A stretch of 64,000 nt of DNA from Zygaena filipendulae (taxonomy: Eukaryota; Arthropoda; Insecta; Lepidoptera; Zygaenidae). The stretch spans positions 3,254,001-3,318,000 of the forward strand of contig OU015649.1 of the NCBI GenBank assembly GCA_907165275.2. The letters run 5' to 3'. This document shows, piece after piece, positions 1 through 13,868 of this stretch. A program made the translations under genes and the position numbers. Each line of letters starts with the position of its first letter. Position 1 is the stretch's first letter. The notes beneath the pieces were generated by a model, which worked only from the letters and a program-made list of their open reading frames with translations, was not told where the DNA came from and did no database searches.

Positions 1-1074
1 GTTCGGAACTAGGGGTGCTAAAGTTTCCAATTTTCCGCTCGATTTGCTACGAAAATGTGTATTCTCCAACACAAAAGGCCCATGTCATCATGTTCGGTTC
101 GTAGGCAATTAAAAAGATAGAAGTGTGCTGGTGTACGAAAATAAACCGCTGTGTGTTCCGTCTAATTAATTAGTTTTAAACAAGGTCGATGATTTTACGA
201 AAAGTAAATAATACTCGTAGAAAGTTTTGTCGGCGTGAAATCAACAATGCTGTTTGATTTTCTGCTTTTTTTCGCTTTATAGATAAATAGTGGTAAAAGG
301 CTTTAGTGAATGAACAGAACTGAATAGACGTCGATTTTGTATAGCCATAAAAACCATTGTCCGCCCTTTACTTCCCTTTGTAGTGAATCAATAAAATTAT
401 ATCGCGCACTTTCCTATATTAGTTTGGATTGACGAGGTTTGCTTAGTTAGGTATGAATTGGTTAAATTGAGCTGGATCACGCGCCTAGAGGTACCTACCT
501 GATAATATGCTCAAATTTCATTAAAAATTTTGTCCATAACTTTACTAATGGTCCTATTTATTTTTATTAGTTCTGGGGATCGGCTTTTGAACGTTATTTG
601 ACTATCGGAACATTAATGTTAATTTCCGGCAAATAATTAAGCCCAGTAAAACAAAATTCAAATTTAGGTACTCAGTAGTTTTTATCATTAAATATTTATG
701 TATGTAATCATTTAGTATCAATCATTGATACTTAACTATTGGTAACCTACCTAATAAAAATATGTAAGCTAAGGCATTGATAAATAAATAATTTTTCATA
801 CCACCTGCTCGATAATGTCCAATTACATATCACGCAATCTCAACGTAAAGCAAGGCATTACATCCCAACTCGAGAGAGGGAGGTAATGTTGTATGAAACT
901 CCCAAGGGAGTAAAGTGATTTGAGTTTGGAACGTTATTTGTAGGAAAACTCTTAACGTTTTGTTTTCTTTTTATATGTTCTGCCTGTGGTGGCCAATTCT
1001 ATTTTCAAATAAACCGTCTGCCCGTGTAAAGAGGGTTTATTAGAGGGTTTACTGCGAGAGCAGTAGGTATGAAA
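1..1074. other. No gene seen
   Basis: AT-rich DNA with scattered stops in all frames. No recognisable protein, RNA gene or repeat of known type. Confidence 0.6.
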
Positions 1075-1275
1075 AGTAGAGTATGCACCTCGAGGATAAA
1101 GCCTCTCTTTGTCACGGGCAGCTTAAACCCCTCGCTTCACTCAGGACTCTACATAACTCCTTCGCTTCGCTCAGGAGTAAAAATTTTACTCTAGAGTCCC
1201 TCCTTACGCTCAGGATTCAATATGCCGCCCGTGACGTAAGACACTGCTTTACTCCCTAGGTGCATAATCTACTAT
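1075..1275. mobile_element. MITE-like element (about 200 bp)
   Basis: Inverted ends: agtagagtatgcacctcgag and ctaggtgcataatctacta. Inner pairs include gtcacgggcagc with gccgcccgtgac. Contains short cttcgctcaggact-type repeats. Confidence 0.7.
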
Positions 1276-3414
1276 TACTGTCGCATGCAGGTATTCAAAT
1301 TTTGTACCTAACTATATCCTTACTGGATGTAATTTGAATATCCATTGAATTGAAAAATTAAATAATAAAGAGAGCAAATTGAAAGAAGAGAATCATGGAA
1401 ACCCGAAACGAAACTACTCCCGTTTGACACAAAACACTTAAAAGAAAAAAGATATAGATACCCACCTACGTATGTGTCAGTGGCGCCAAAAAATGCGTTT
1501 CAAGAATGGTTTTAACTGTTCCATCGGGCTGGGGCGGGGTTGGGAAGAACCAACAGCAAGTCATCGTCTACCGATTACACGTGCCACGCCTTCGTGCCGC
1601 TAAATCAGTAAGTACCTAATTAATTTAATGCCGGGGATTACTAGCGATTTTTTTCAGGTTTTTCTATTATGTACAGAGCTATAATAACTAGCCAAATGTG
1701 TAAATTATATATAATAGTTAAACCTACAATGCTGATAATTGTATTTTAACCATTGACGGATATGCCAATGACAAATTATAATTCTGATTTTCGAGGAAAT
1801 TCCCATCATTGAAGATTATTAATGAAAGTCATATTAAAATGCATAGGTATACCTTTATTTAATTATCTACATATAAACACGTGGGTTTGTCCGCTATAAC
1901 GCTACAACTTAGATTTATAGAGACCAGTGCATTACACAAAAGAGATATATGTAATTATATTTTTTACAAAAAGAAAGAAAAAGATATCCTCACCATAGTC
2001 TTTGGCACATTATCTTTGAACAGGACAAAGACACGACGATTACCTCTCAGTTCTTTAAAATCCTTAACTCTACTTTTTACATTCATACAATTAAGTTCTT
2101 CTACTTAGGTACACACGACCGACAAATTAACGAAGTTAGGTGAAATTAAAATGGGACACGACCCCTGAAGTTTGAAACAGAAACAAAGTTTGAAATTTGT
2201 TCGAGTTGCCTAAATAGTCCACTTAACTACACGAGTAGACTATTTTCTACTACGGTCCACGAGGCATCTTTTATAACCGAACTTAATTGTTCGTGTATAA
2301 GAATAATAATAAATAAAATAAAAGTAACGAATTAACTCTGAATACATCAAGAAAATGTGCGAAAAAACATAAACATAAACGCTTGTACCTAACAGCGTAT
2401 TTTATAACTGAAACTTTTTTTACAGTAAACTAAATCAAATTTATTCACATTAATATACCGACTAATTAAATAGCCAAGTTACTCAAAAAATAATATTTTG
2501 TAACTACCTAAATGAAACTGTAAAGAATCTTTATTTCTTTTCCAATAGATAAGTACCAATTTTTATTTGTTCACTCAAAAGTGACAATCGGTTCCGGTGT
2601 CACTTTTTACAATACATATTTAGTATAAAACTATGAATCTGAGTGTAACGTAAATAATTTTTTACATCAATGCGTAAATACAATGAAAATCAAGAATTAA
2701 ACAATTTATTAATTCATGGAAAACTAGAGTAAGACAACGTGCAACTTAATTTGTGAATAGTTAATACTATCATATTTTAGACACAATTTCAATTCTATAT
2801 TGATAATTATAAATAAGTATATTACGCGAGACACAAATCTAGATATAATTTTGAATATGAATTAAGCTACACGTTGTAGATTATGAATCAAATGTACATA
2901 ATATTATAATAAATAATCTGTATTTTTATTTAAACATTAAATAATTAAAGTGCAAAGTTACTAAGATATTCAATATTAGCTACAACATACAATCCATATA
3001 ATGTTGTGGTATGAAAAATACAAGACTGAATATATTTATAACGAAATTACTAACAATAAGTATTAATTTACTATTAAAGAATTGACTAAGTTTTTTCATT
3101 TTAAATCAGGCGTAAGGATTTTTAAAATATTACTAATAATAATTAAGTACTTATTTTTAACCAAAATTATTCATGAGTATTTACGAATTTCATTACGGCA
3201 TTGTTCGGTGGATGAAAGCAGTTCAAGTACGATTTTTTAAGTGTCAGGAAACTAAAAAATAAATGAGAATAAATTCCATTCGTTACATAAAATATTTTGT
3301 TCTTTAACACAGTGATACTTTATTTTAAGCGTAAAAAAATCACACATATTATTTTACTGTATTACTTTATAATGAATCAGGATCAAATCTATAAAGTAAT
3401 TACCTACTACATTG
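1276..3414. other. No gene seen
   Basis: AT-rich. The 75-codon frame at 1881-2108 lacks any recognisable motif and is probably chance. Confidence 0.6.
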
Positions 3415-3503
3415 TATAGATGGGCAATCCGGTGCTAGGGTTTAAACCCGATAAACCGAGTTTAAACCCAAGCACCGGGTTTGGACCGGGTTGATTGCCC
3501 TTC
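3415..3503. mobile_element. Small palindromic element
   Basis: agatgggcaatccggtgct and agcaccgggt..attgcccttct pair as inverted repeats around two gtttaaaccc motifs. About 90 bp; hairpin-forming. Confidence 0.6.
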
Positions 3504-4006
3504 TATGTATAGGACCCATTAATATGCACCTTAAAGTTTTCTGAAATCAACTAAAACCCAAATACTTGTAAATTTTTTATTCCAATTTAGGTAGGTTGGT
3601 TTATATTGTATATATTGCTGTATATTTAAGTAATCTATCCAAGCCCGCGTGCATTGTATAATGCCATTTCCACAGCCGTTGATGTTACATTATGTGAATA
3701 TTGTATTACATATGACTATTAATTAGCATTACATGACAGTCTACAGTCATATTTTTAACACGTAGGTAGTAAAGTTTTAAATCAAATTCTGACTTAGTTG
3801 GATACGGAGAAAAACTGATTGTCAAACGACAAAACAAATTTCATTATTATAATACTATCGAATAGTTATAGATTTTTTTTAAACAAGCGTTCGCTTGATA
3901 ACTTTTTTGTACTTAATAGAACTAAAAAGAGATGACATTCGTTTTTTTTTAAACTATTAGGTAAAAGTAAGATTTCTCAACTTTAATTATCACTACTAAA
4001 CTGATA

Positions 4007-4698
4007 GTCCGGTCAATTTAGACCAAAAAATGAGAGTGAAGTTACATAAAGTCCCAACAAGCTAAATTTCAGTGAAATTGTTCAAAACATAATTATAAAC
4101 AATGTCTAGAAGTTCCCCATCATTCCCGTGTAAGGAAAAATTTTTATTCAAGGTCAAAGGTCAAAAAAATGAGTTTTTCGCGATTTTCAGCAAAACAGTA
4201 AGTTTTATCATAAAAGTACCTCAGACAAAAATTGTAGATCATAAAATTATCTATAAAAAATGTATCAATACTTTTTTCTTACGAGCCACCGTTTCTGAGA
4301 TATAACGATTCAAAAAGTTATACAATCGCGCTAAGTACACTACCTCATAGGTGGCGTGGAAACGTGTGCATATTATGACGATAACAACTTTTATAACTTT
4401 TTGAATCGTTATATCTCAGAAACGGTGGCTCGTAAGAAAAAAAGTATTGATACATTTTTTATAGATAATTTTAAGATCTACAATTTTTGTCTGAGGTACT
4501 TTTATGATAAAACTTACCGTTTTGCTGAAAATCGCGAAAAACTAATTTTTTTGACCTTTGACCTTGAATAAAATTTTTTCCTTACACGGGAATGATGGGG
4601 AACTTCTAGACATTGTTTATAATTATGTTTTGAACAATTTCACTGAAATTCAGCTTGTTGGGACTTTATGTAACTTCGAATGTCTAAATTGACCGGAC
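4007..4698. mobile_element. 692-bp fold-back element with about 310-bp arms
   Basis: Near-perfect inverted arms (about 4007-4322 and 4383-4698) around a roughly 60-bp centre. Ends are GTCCGGTCAATTTAGAC and GTCTAAATTGACCGGAC, each next to TA, the target of Tc1/mariner-type transposases. Matching blocks include cattcccgtgtaagga, ttcgcgattttcagc and cagaaacggtggctcgta. ORFs of about 70 codons in each arm mirror one another and are not genes. Confidence 0.85.
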
Positions 4699-7697
4699 TA
4701 TGACTTCAATAACTTTTTAATTCTACCGAATAAAATTTGAATATTTAGCTAAAAATTCCGTTTGCTACAATTTAATTTTCCACCCGTAGTATTCGAATTA
4801 ATGAGTATGTTATAGGAATCTATTCTGACTATCATTCCCAAATGTATCATGAAAACTTTCTTTCAATAGAGACGATGGAAATGGCTTTCGAATAATATTT
4901 CAATCGTTTTTACACGGTATTTTATTACTTATATAATTAACGTGCTCCAAGAACCGGGAAGCCTACAAACTAACACGCATAAGGCTCATATTTGCTCCTT
5001 AATGTTTCGTTCGTTTAGAAAATAACGTGAACACTTCGTCGATATAATATCCGAAAAATATCTGATGATCCGTTTCGTCCGTTAATAATGAAAAGTTAAG
5101 AAAGACCATGAAGTTATATTTAACAAATTGAAACTTGGATTTTATAAATACACAATGTGCACAACATAAACTTACACATTTTTTTTGAACTAATTAAGCT
5201 TTAGAGCGATTATTTTTTCTTCAGAATACTATAATAATAATAATAATAATCCACTTCACAACACACATATCTACTTGATCCCACACTAAGCTATAAGCTT
5301 GTGTCGTGGAAACCAAGCAAACAATACAATACTAATACACTAATGCTATAACATTCAGATGTAGTTTCAATGAGATTTTTCATAGATCATCAAATACTAG
5401 ACGAATATTGGTTCTCATAACGTATCTACACAGAATAGTGACTTGGAAGTTATCAGCATACTATAACTCTGAGCTATTTGGTTTCTTTTATACCAATAAA
5501 TACCACAATAATATACATACTGAAAATCTCCTTTGCTGTAGTGTCTAGAATCAAACCCAGTCCATACACATAAGGTCGCTCATAACTATCCGAACACAAA
5601 GGAAGAAGTGGGTGTGTGAAGGTATAGCTTGAGTTAATTATTGAATTCGGTAATGTGAAAATCTTTCCAGGTTGTGTTCGGAAACTACATCCAAGTGAAC
5701 CTCGGTCACATAATTCGCGCTCGAAAGCATAATATCGACTTAAGGCGCTTACAGCAATCAAAGTTACGTCACTCGCAAAAAAAAAAGATGTTCTATCCAA
5801 GATAATTCCATTTAATTTCGTTATGGGCGATTTTAAACGAAGCTTTTTTATTGTACCTACCTAATGCCGCTGTAATGTATCTATCAATCCTATCTAACTT
5901 TAATCGACAATCGATTCTTTTTAAATTAAATAGGTAGCTTAGAAGATTTTTTTTTCGCAAGTGGCACCTCTTTGTTCACTGTAATCGCTTTAAATCAAGG
6001 GTAAGTTAGGTACATCAAGGTATCACAATGGTGATGTTTTTGAACACAGCTATTATAGATATATAACTCCCGTAGTCGTTACAGTATGTAGATGCGCCAA
6101 ATAAGACACGTTATAGAAATATAAATACAGGCACTTCTTATCAAAACAAGCGTGTTGCTGTTTGTGTGTGATAATATCAATAACGCTATTAATAAATGTA
6201 AGGTTTGTCGAAAAAATTGACGCTAGTAAATTCGTGTTTTGTGCAATCTCTTATGAAGCACTTTTAGCAGATGGGCCGAGATCACTTTCCATACAAACTG
6301 TTGGGAACCGATGTCAAAGGTAGGTAACCTATTTTATAGATAATATCTAATAATAATAATTACAATAATGTCAATTTCTTATTCAAGTATCTTCCACTCT
6401 CGTAACTCTGTCCGAAGAAATTTTTATAGAAGGAAGACAATCCTCAAACAGTATGTCCATCGGTATTGGTGTCGATTTTCCAAAGATCGCATTGGAAGTA
6501 GTCTTAGCCCATTCCCCTTAGCGCAAGTTACTTTAAAATTTATCCTACACCTGTCTACGTGGAAGATATTACAGTTTATTTGTCAACTCCTTTTTTATAT
6601 TTTTACTAATTTATTCGCGGACTTCCAATCCATATTATGTTTTAAAAAATCTACTAATCGATATCGTAAAACAAAGTTTTATTTAAATTTTCAGATGTCT
6701 CCATAAAGTTATACTGTGCACAAAAAAGTTTTATCCTTTGATCTGAAATGTTTCCTAATTTACCTATAAGTATTTTATTTTATTGCTTATGCTCGCTCCT
6801 TACATTTAACAGTCCCATTATCATACAATAGTAATAATATAATAATTAATAGTTATAATAGGTAATATCACTCGTAGGTGAGATCCAGAATCACGCAAAA
6901 TCCTCATAATTTAATACAAAAAACAAAATATACAGCTAAGGGTTATTTCAAACGGACCTACACACATATAAACCTAAATAGATTGACTTTAAGACTTTCT
7001 TATTAAATCTGTATTTATTGATACAGATACAAAGTGGTTAAATTCAAAGTAACAAAGTTTTTGGTAAGAAACAATAGTTTACTACGACATACATGACTTA
7101 TCGGGATATTTATAGCAAAAATGCTAAAAATAAGTATAGGCATAAGACGTACCTTACTTTTACGCCCATATTTTAATTAAAAAGGTTTAATTTTATCATA
7201 ATCTACTAGGAGTCATTAACATTTGAACGAAAGAATGAATTTGTTAAGTACTTTTTCGAAAATTTACTTCAAGCTATTACTTTGATAGTCCATTGGTCGA
7301 AAAATTAAAGTAGGCCTCACGATCTGAAGATAAGTGATGTTACGGTTCAAAATTCGAGTAGAGGTATATTTTAGCAATTAACAATAATTTGAACACCTAT
7401 GAAATCACGAATTCCTATCAATTGAAATTCAGACCGTACGTACGGTCACTGCTACTGCAATGATTAAACGAGTATATCATATTTGACTGTGAACTGGCGA
7501 CGTTCCATTTTTAATTCAATGCACAGACATATTCGAGTACATCAATGAATACAGTAGATGCTCATGGTCCTTCGAGCCCGGATTGTGGACACGGAGCACA
7601 ACGTTGGAAGTTCGCAAAAAAGTCGACATCGACTAATTGCCCGAAGGTAAGCCCTAGAGACCGGATATCAACCGGGTTTCGCAGTTTAAGCTCATTT
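4699..7697. other. No gene seen; downstream flank of Lrch
   Basis: AT-rich. Frames at 5474-5800 (minus) and 6368-6706 (plus) of about 110 codons show no domain and use codons like the background; I do not call them genes. Possibly the Lrch 3' UTR in part. Confidence 0.5.
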
Positions 7698-7703
7698 TTT
7701 ATT
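7698..7703 (-). terminator. Possible poly(A) signal for the short Lrch isoform
   Basis: A minus-strand AATAAA about 215 bases after the TAG at 7917. It is the nearest canonical hexamer downstream of terminal exon 2. A motif match only. Confidence 0.35.
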
Positions 7704-7916
7704 GTAATTTCAACACTAGATTCAAAAGCTTGCGTTGTTCGACATAATATTATGAAACATTAGACATTGCCGTTTTTAGTTCCATACCTACCGAATAATG
7801 CCTAAAAGTTCAAATAGAACCCAATATCGACACCAATCAGTTGGTCACCGATGGTCCTTCGGTCCGGATGGCTACAGTGACAAGGCGGGTTGCGGCGCCA
7901 GCGCAAGTCTCGGGCG

Positions 7917-8075
7917 CTAGGTGGCGGGCGAGGGCGCCACGGCGGCGGCGGCGGGGGGCGCGGGGTGCGGGGACATGCGCAGTACAGTTTGCCGCCTCAA
8001 CAGTTCTGTCACGGTGATAGCCACTTGGACGGTGCCTTTGCCTTCGAGGACGTCTGCAGCGCAGCACATTAATTT
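7917..8075 (-). CDS. Lrch: Lrch terminal exon 2: completes the CH domain (alternative C-terminus)
   Basis: 53 codons including TAG, after the acceptor ttttttttacag, phase 0. It reads KLMCCAADVLEGKGTVQVAI then TVTELLRRQTVLRM, followed by a Pro/Ala-rich tail. Joined to exon i (..KIGVEE) it gives a standard LRCH CH ending (C-x-x-x-DVLExKGxxxVAITVxxLL). The resulting protein has no membrane segment and is about 190 residues shorter than the other form. The exon sits 5.8 kb downstream of the first terminal exon, so use of the 14603 exon with its own poly(A) site would exclude it. The three ORFs seen in other frames here are GC-rich shadows. Splicing needs RNA evidence; the homology and phase fit are good. 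Confidence 0.82.
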   Translation of the reverse strand, partial: KLMCCAADVLEGKGTVQVAITVTELLRRQTVLRMSPHPAPPAAAAVAPSPAT

Positions 8076-8554
8076 CTGTAAAAAAAAACTGTCTTGTAAA
8101 AAGATTTATAAAATAACTCTGAGTCACAATTTATTAAGTTTATATTTACCTATTTGTTTAATTCTGTTGCCTTTTTATAAGAATTCGCATTAAAAATAAT
8201 TTCAGTGATTCTGGTGACATAAAAATAAGGACGATATATTAAAAATCCAATTTTTATAAAGAACTTTATTTCAAAATAGAGCATAAAACATTGTAAGTAC
8301 ATACAAAAAAAGTACATGTTTGAAACAATTTTTTAAGACAAATTACCTTTATAATAGTTATTTCGAAAATTACATCAAACATTAAAATGTGTGGTCAAAA
8401 TTTCTGAATGTGCGTAATATAATAAATGACTTCAAAACATGACAAAATAAAACTTCTCGTTTAATTAGCAATACTGTATAAAATAAATTTTGATAAAATA
8501 AACAGCTTACTCAATAACTCTCAAGGCTAATTGCTACAAAACTAGCGTCTCTAA

Positions 8555-8685
8555 CGACCGCACTCAGAGACGTCTTTAAAATTTTATCAGGCATTCAACT
8601 AAATTTAACTTGATTAGTTTCTATTTTAAGTCTTTACTTAACAATATTTAAAACGAAATCATTAAAACGACTCCGAGTGCGGCCG
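8555..8685. mobile_element. PIF/Harbinger-like MITE, copy 1 (131 bp)
   Basis: Ends CGACCGCACTCAGAGACGT and ACGACTCCGAGTGCGGCCG are inverted repeats. TAA stands on both sides (8552-8554 and 8686-8688), a 3-bp target duplication of the PIF/Harbinger type. Related copies are at 61.0, 63.0 and 48.5 kb. Confidence 0.8.
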
Positions 8686-8737
8686 TAAAACGGACTGGAA
8701 TTTAATTAGATATTTGAATGTTTGTATGATACTTTCT

Positions 8738-8854
8738 AAAGCCCTCTTCACATTCACGCGGGAATCTTGCGAGAAAAACTCGAGAAACGGTGGTGAATAT
8801 CGTATCCACATTCACGTTCTCGCAAGATCCTCGCGTGAATGTGGAGAGGGCTTA
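8738..8854. mobile_element. Small MITE (about 115 bp)
   Basis: Ends aagccctcttcacattcacg and cgtgaatgtggagagggctt are inverted; the repeat extends through cttgcgagaa on each arm. Non-coding. Confidence 0.75.
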
Positions 8855-11800
8855 AAAACAACCAAAATGTGACAACCTCTGGAGTTATTAAATCAACTTT
8901 TTCATCAATCAAAAAAGGTTTATTAGAATCATTCCTCTATTTAATAGTATTGAAGTACATTGGAAAAGGTTTTGCATTTGCAATTTGCAAATACGAAGAC
9001 ATTTATTTGGCAAGAAAGTTAATATTTATTTTGTAGGGTGTGGATTTCTAAAACAACTCAGATAAATATCTGCTTTGCTTAAATTAGATTTCCCTTTTAG
9101 AATCTAATGTCTGCAGCAAAAGATTTCATTGTGAAGTAAGCCTAACTGTATTTTACAACCCTTATTTGTGTGCATAAATTATTATATATCAATAACATAA
9201 ACAGCTTTTATCTTTATACTAAACTTCAATTTAGCTTTTGAATATTTGAATCGGCTACTTAACTTCAGCACAAAAATCCATGGTGTTTGCAATAAAGCTT
9301 ATTAAAGTCGAACACAAAAACGCAATCTCAAATTATAAATGACAAAAAGGAATATAATAATACAATACAATAACATACCCAAACACCGCAAGCTAATAAA
9401 CATACGCAACCGAAGCTCACCTATTGTAATAGCAATATATTATTTATTTATTTCAATAATCTTACTTAGCATTGTACTCGAAATCTTAAAGCTCGCAAAA
9501 TAAGGTTCATATTTTCTTAGAACTAAACAAGAAAAAGCTTCCAAAAAATGGCAACACAGGGAGGGCATGACCAGACATTAAAAAAAAGTTGCATTTTTTT
9601 TAAATAATATATTCAAAAAAATCAAGGCGGTTTTGAATTAAATATCATAGAATTTATTTTTGTAAAATTTTGACTCGCAGTCTTCGTTAATAATCTTTGG
9701 AATGCATTATTAAATGTCATAAATACGCTACTATTATTAAATTTACAAGTAACTGAGTTAGGAGACGGTCTTTAGTTTCAAATGCATTTAAGTACATAAA
9801 TAAATCAATATTACGTTGGCCGGTGTCTTATGATTACTTAAAAAACATTCAATTCCAGCATTAGGACTTAAAATTACAAGTGTGTTACCAGAAAAGTTTT
9901 AGGTAATTTAATACATATCCAGAAGACCGCTCCTTAATTGATGTGATTTGGGTAGATATTATATAAAAACGTAAGTAATTTTAATAATTAGTAAAGTTAT
10001 ATTAATTTTTTTTTTATACTGACTCTTATTGGCAACGTTAGTTTATTAGTTGGCATTATTAATATTAGCTTTGAAAAAAATCCTCAATCAAAATTTCCGT
10101 TCGATTAAAATTGTCTTTTGTAATAATTAATATATAAGATAATAATCCAAATAGTTTACACCGAGAAAAGCCTCAAAATACAGTCTAAATATATCACTAA
10201 ACACTACTTTTATATAGTAGGTACATAGTACGTTCTCGAATCTGGACACGGAGACTAACTATTTAGTCGAATTCGGAACATTGGTTTTGTGCTATCATTA
10301 AAAAGATAAAACTCCCGGAAGACTTGTTATTTAAAAGGAACAACAATTATGACAAACACATAAGGTTGGACAGAATTTTGGTAATTCGGTGAGGCATTAG
10401 ATGTTTTATGATACGTCGATAGTTCATAAATGGGCATAAGTCAAAAATACTTTAGAGTAGTCTTTCTGCACTTCGGTTATAGTTGGCAACTTTGTGATTT
10501 TATCAAAACACATCATAAATATATTTTTTCTTTTTTAGAATCTTGCCAAGCAAGACGACACCAAAATTGAATTAATAACTTCATTCCGAATTAATTTTTG
10601 AAATCTACAAATGAAACAAGTTCCCCCGTGTCGTTACATTGAAAACGTACTCTAATTTCCATTAAGAATAATAAATTCACAATATTATATTTTTTATATT
10701 CTGTTAGATAATAAATATATAACGATATGACGTCTCGAATAAGGCATAGATTCATATTGTATATTATAAGAGATTATTAATTATTACACAGCTAAGCTAT
10801 GAATGTCTATCATTCAGTTTCTATTAGCACGTACATAAAATTATAATTATTAGAATTTAACACGGAGTTACGTCTTAATATGTCGACAAATGTTATTTAA
10901 ATTGAGTCTCTGTCACACATGGCTCCTTGTTCTAATTAAAATTAAATTTTATGTTATATTAAAAGCCTAATCAAGCTCATAAACAACTCAAGATGGCCTT
11001 TCATGAGTTTCGCATCTCGCAGCCCCATTTTTTTCAGTTGGTAATGTCAATTGAACATAATTAAGCTCAAAAAATAACTTAATGAATAATCAGTGATTTT
11101 TAAATTTTATTTGTGCAATGCGCCCTCAGTGTATATAAATAAAAATTAGAACTAAAGATGATGGGGATACAGTGGGATTGTTCCTTTCATTTTAAAGTGG
11201 ACGATTGGAACTGTAACAAACTTTTGTATGACAAAGTCTAGCTTCACAAAATAAGGAGGACAACATATTGAAATTCAAATCAAATCAAATGTTCAACTTC
11301 AGTTCCGATTTGCTTTAGGTTTAATTTAGCTTAGACCACGATAGGCGGCCCCCATAACTATCAAGAATCCGAGTCAAAAAATATAATAATTAAAATTTTA
11401 TATACGCGTTTCCGTTTTAAAACTACATAGGTACATAACTATAATAGCATTTCATTTATCACTTTCTGCACCAATATTTTCATGCATCATACAAATACAG
11501 ATAAATTATTATTATTACGAGGTTATCAAATGTTGTACTCAAACATGTAAATCAGCATTATGCAGTTTATTTAATTTCAATTTTATTTACAAAATAGCAT
11601 CTGAATTCGTAAGTGGTGATTTTCCTCTAACATTTGAGTTGAGAAAATCATGTTTTTTACTAAACTAGCTCCATTTGGCATTTATGTAGGTATATGCAAA
11701 TTTTTATATTATTGTATCTTTTTATCTACTCGAGAACAATTTGTGTTCGTTGAGTAAACTCTATGGTGCTCGAATCAGAAACCGGGGATACGTTGTAAAA

Positions 11801-11929
11801 ATAATAGTGTAAGTTAATTATCATCTTAATTAAGTCAGTTCTTTGTAAAGTTCAGTATTTTGGCTGTGTGAAAGTTGAAATTTAAAAACTGCATATTGCA
11901 CTCCTTTATCAACAGTTGTGCAATAGTAC
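8855..11929. other. Lrch region between the two terminal exons, no gene seen
   Basis: AT-rich non-coding DNA. For the short Lrch isoform this is intron. No clear repeat beyond the MITEs listed at each side. Confidence 0.5.
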
Positions 11930-12050
11930 ATTGTTATCCTAGGGGTGAAAGTAACTTATTTAGTCCCAAGACGGGGTTTGGCGCCCGAGCGTAGCGAGGG
12001 CGCCAATAGATCGAGGGACTAAATAAGTCTTTCTCCCGAGGATAACACTG
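11930..12050. mobile_element. MITE (about 120 bp)
   Basis: Inverted ends attgttatcctaggggtgaa and tctcccgaggataacactg, with inner arms ttatttagtccc and gggactaaataa. The region after it (12060-12330) holds a diverged direct repeat of ataggaattagctaaagaaa about 180 bp apart. Confidence 0.7.
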
Positions 12051-13656
12051 TGCTTTTCATTACGAATGCAAGGAAAGTCAAAATAAAAATAGGAATTAGC
12101 TAAAGAAAAAATGAGTGAAGATCGGATAGTCGCTTGACACTTTCTCACCTATTTCTTTTTCTTTGGCCGGCTAGCTATTCAGCCAGTATTTTTTATTTAC
12201 ATTGTGGCGACCTAAAAAAAATATTATCTTTAATTATTAAGTATTAATTAAAGAAAATAAAAAAATATAAATAGGAATTAGCTTAAGAAAAAGTGAGTGA
12301 ATTTTATTTTAATTAATACCTACTTAAACTTTACGTTATTTAAATTTTACATCGCGCTGGCTGTATAGAAAGTTGAAACATGGTTCAATAGAAATGTGAA
12401 AATAGACCTAGTTTTTTTTTTTATAATTTGACAGTTGTCAGTTGAAAGCGATTCTCCCTAGGGCTGAAAAGGGTTACTTTCAACCCGCTTCTCAGGCAAC
12501 TTTAGACCTACTTTCCGAGTATGAGTAATGAAAAAACTATTTTGTGCAGTGGAATATGTTCTTCAGTTCACAAAAGTCAGCCGTTATTAAATTAATTGTA
12601 AACAAATCCAGACAGAAACATCCTTATCCTAAATACATTGTACTATAAAATTCAAAAACAAAAACTCTCAACGAACGAAAACAAACAACACTGAGATCTG
12701 TTTTAGTAAAAAGCAATAAAAAAACCAATCAAATCAAAACCTCACACAAGGACCACCAATACTAAATTAGTTATAGACTAACAATAATACTACTTAATTT
12801 AAAAAAATTTAAATGCCTCTAAAGGGAATGAAAATACACGTGGAATACGTTCATCAGACCAATATTGAATAAATTCGTTACAGTATTTAATTTATATTTT
12901 CACAAGCTGCCATTTCGTTCTTCAGCGATTATTTCATCAAAAACATATCTAATATGTCACTTGCAATTTTCTTCACGTGACAACTTTGTGGCAAAAAAAA
13001 AAACTTTCACAGCTTAATTTCAACTCTTGCATTCAATTCAATTCTTTGCATTCTTGTATAACAATCACTGAAGTTAAAGTTCTTATATCATATTACTAAA
13101 ATAGATTAGTCAAAATTGTTATTTTGCTTTTTAAATAGCAGAAATTCAACATTCTAAACTGTCCTTTTTGTAAGAAACTCATAAAAATTCTCAGCGCCAT
13201 AAATCTGACATCTTCCATTATAATTTATATTTAACCATACGCAGTTTACATAGCACTTGCTTCTTACTCGCCTGCTAGCGATCCAACCTTAAATCATCTG
13301 TTTAGTTACTTATATTATGTACTTAGTAAAAAACTGTAGCTACCATAACCTCACATGAATCCAAAATGGGTATTGGCTCGCAAAATTTCAACAAATAATC
13401 ACATCGCCATTCGTGCAATCAACAATTTCCAACATTAAAAAATTTCCAACATAATAGCTCTCTAGTATAAACTACATATCATACTTACATACTTCGAAGA
13501 GTTTTGGCCCAGTTATACTGTTCCGAAATAAGGCATGAGATTGTATGTATACATACGTACTTTATTCTACCGAGTAATTGATTAGTACTTAACAACAATT
13601 TAGTCGATGACTTAAGAATGTCCTCAATAGACCTCTTCCATAAGGTATTCGATAAT

Positions 13657-13662
13657 TTTATT
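13657..13662 (-). terminator. Possible poly(A) signal for the membrane-tail Lrch isoform
   Basis: A minus-strand AATAAA about 207 bases after the TAA at 13869. Use of this or a nearby site would end the transcript before terminal exon 2. The region is AT-rich, so chance matches are common. Confidence 0.3.
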
Positions 13663-13868
13663 TATGTAAACTCAAATCAATTAAATCAATATTCTATCAG
13701 ATCATTCATCGCAATCTCTCACCGCTGTTTAGTTATTGTAGGTGTGGCTGCTAGAGAAACAATAACTAAAAAATTAATGTAAGATATCAATGTATAATTT
13801 AGATAATTAATTTTATATTTACTCGGAGGAATAATAAAAAGATAATAATAATAAACGATACAATCGCA

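Noticed and set aside
4102..4571. Two ORFs of 67 and 71 codons
   Set aside because: They are mirror images from the two arms of a fold-back element.
5474..5800. 108-codon minus-strand ORF
   Set aside because: No domain, signal peptide, splice context or codon bias; likely chance in AT-rich DNA.
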